In this document: positions 59,839 to 60,354 of the stretch, one piece after another | Layout of the letters: each line of letters opens with the position of its first letter | How positions within the stretch are numbered: position 1 is the first letter of the stretch | Source of the DNA: Nostoc sp. CHAB 5844 | GTDB lineage: Bacteria; Cyanobacteriota; Cyanobacteriia; Cyanobacteriales; Nostocaceae | Assembly (NCBI RefSeq): GCF_020829595.1 | Contig: NZ_JAIVFW010000045.1 | Location: forward strand, 1-60,354 | Direction: 5' to 3' | DNA: 60,354 bases | Notes under the pieces: model-generated | The model's input: the letters and a program-made list of their open reading frames with translations, nothing else | Database searches by the model: none | What the model was told of the DNA's origin: nothing | Translations under genes and position numbers: made by a program

Positions 59839-60069
59839 ATGTTAGGTCTGGAGAGAATTACATTTAACCCTAGCATTATGGGTGGACAAGCTTGTATTCG
59901 TGGAATGCGAATTTCGGTTTCTTTAGTTGTAAATTTGGTAGCTAATGGGAAACCTGTAGAGGAAATTTTAGAAGAATATCCTGATCTAGAAACAGAAGAT
60001 ATACGTCAATCTCTACTTTACGCAGCGTGGTTGACTCAAGAACGAGTTTTTCCCTTTCAAAGTGCTTAA
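59839..60069 (+). CDS. DUF433 antitoxin-like protein
   Basis: The 76-residue product starts MLGLERITFNPSIMGGQACI and contains RGMRISVSLVVNLVANGKPV, then EILEEYPDLETEDIRQSLLY. DUF433 proteins are small winged-helix-like antitoxins usually followed by a DUF5615 PIN-like toxin. The next gene starts 9 bases later and is DUF5615-like but broken, so the pair is present but the toxin is damaged. Confidence 0.9.
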   Translation: MLGLERITFNPSIMGGQACIRGMRISVSLVVNLVANGKPVEEILEEYPDLETEDIRQSLLYAAWLTQERVFPFQSA

Positions 60070-60078
60070 CAAGTAATA

Positions 60079-60213
60079 ATGAAGTTTTTAGCAGATATGG
60101 GAATTTCGCTACGTACTGTATCTTGGTTGCGTGGTGGTGGTTATGATGCTGTACATTTGCGGATTATTTCTGTGAGTAATGAAACTTTCCGGGTAAAGCG
60201 ATTACCGATATGA
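60079..60213 (+). pseudogene. DUF5615 toxin, truncated after about 28 residues
   Basis: The start MKFLADMGISLRTVSWLRGG, then GYDAVHLR, matches the N-terminus of DUF5615 PIN-like toxins, which normally run about 110-120 residues and include a conserved D...D pair. After HLR the frame reads unrelated sequence and stops at 60211. So another sequence has been joined at about 60163. Confidence 0.85.
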
Positions 60214-60354
60214 GTAAAATAACGCTGGGGAGCAACGCGATTTTCTGAAGTCGGACAAAAACAAGTGATAATGCTCGACCCCAAGGCCTGGCGAGCGCTA
60301 AACAGAAATTTAAGTACATTAGTAAAATAGATACTCACTAAATAGGCTAATACC
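60214..60354. other. Unassigned end of the window
   Basis: About 140 bases I cannot assign. On the - strand a frame with RQALGSSIITCFCPTSENRV is open through it, so it could be the edge of an insertion that interrupted the DUF5615 gene. It is cut by the window end. Confidence 0.4.

Overview
The window looks like chromosome from a filamentous, probably heterocyst-forming, cyanobacterium (Nostoc/Calothrix/Tolypothrix-like). The evidence is many HIP1 octamers (GCGATCGC), heptamer short tandem repeats, the ndhL-DUF3007-trpA gene order, a tRNA-Leu(UAA) with a group I intron, MenH, a TamB-like giant protein, DUF1997/DUF4079/DUF4332/DUF3007 proteins and a cyanobacterial-type CRISPR repeat ending in ATTGAAAC. 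Genus assignment is inference.

Layout. 1-9000 holds small housekeeping and unknown genes: a holA fragment, a 2H phosphoesterase-like protein, a GFA-fold protein, an SDR protein with a nested CIA30 domain, a HugZ-like protein, an alpha/beta hydrolase, a PspA-like coiled-coil protein, DUF4332 and TetR. 9161-12460 holds a pair of M16 peptidases, one with the zinc motif and one without. 12764-14036 is a CRISPR array of 18 identical 37-bp repeats with no cas genes in view. 14767-15846 encodes phosphofructokinase.

The most interesting part is 16618-31594. Six small genes lie in tandem on the + strand. Five share an N-terminal leader and/or a conserved core motif, and all carry double-glycine-type cleavage sites. 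They are followed by an APH-fold kinase and a HopA1-family protein, the kinase/lyase pair known from class V lanthipeptide and thioamitide pathways. Facing them on the - strand are a PpiC-like protein, an HlyD adaptor, a cNMP-binding/C39-peptidase/ABC exporter, a helix-turn-helix protein and a second PpiC-like protein, with a frame-broken peptide gene upstream of the last. I read this as a ribosomal peptide (RiPP) cluster. The intact precursors contain no cysteine, so ordinary lanthionine rings cannot form. The product class is therefore open, and this is my best candidate for an undescribed system.

32292-44005 carries an IS1-family remnant, an ankyrin-repeat protein, DUF4079, DUF1997, an SDR protein, a lysozyme-like protein, a Uma2 nuclease-like protein, menH, DUF3592, a glutathionyl-hydroquinone reductase, a dioxygenase remnant, a block of palindromic repeats, an unknown two-TM protein, trpA, DUF3007 and ndhL. 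44353-60354 has the intron-bearing tRNA-Leu, a large unknown protein, a CadD-like transporter, a MASE1 histidine kinase, a 1949-residue TamB protein, a sigma-70-like protein, a DUF4188 remnant, a 2TM protein, DUF2330, an RnfD-like membrane protein and an interrupted DUF433/DUF5615 toxin-antitoxin pair.

Dispersed repeats run through the whole window: CCCCGACTTCTT hairpins, GCCAGTGCGTTGCGG palindromes, at least three MITE-like families and heptamer arrays. Two of them have become coding sequence, in the exporter linker and at the end of the RnfD-like protein.
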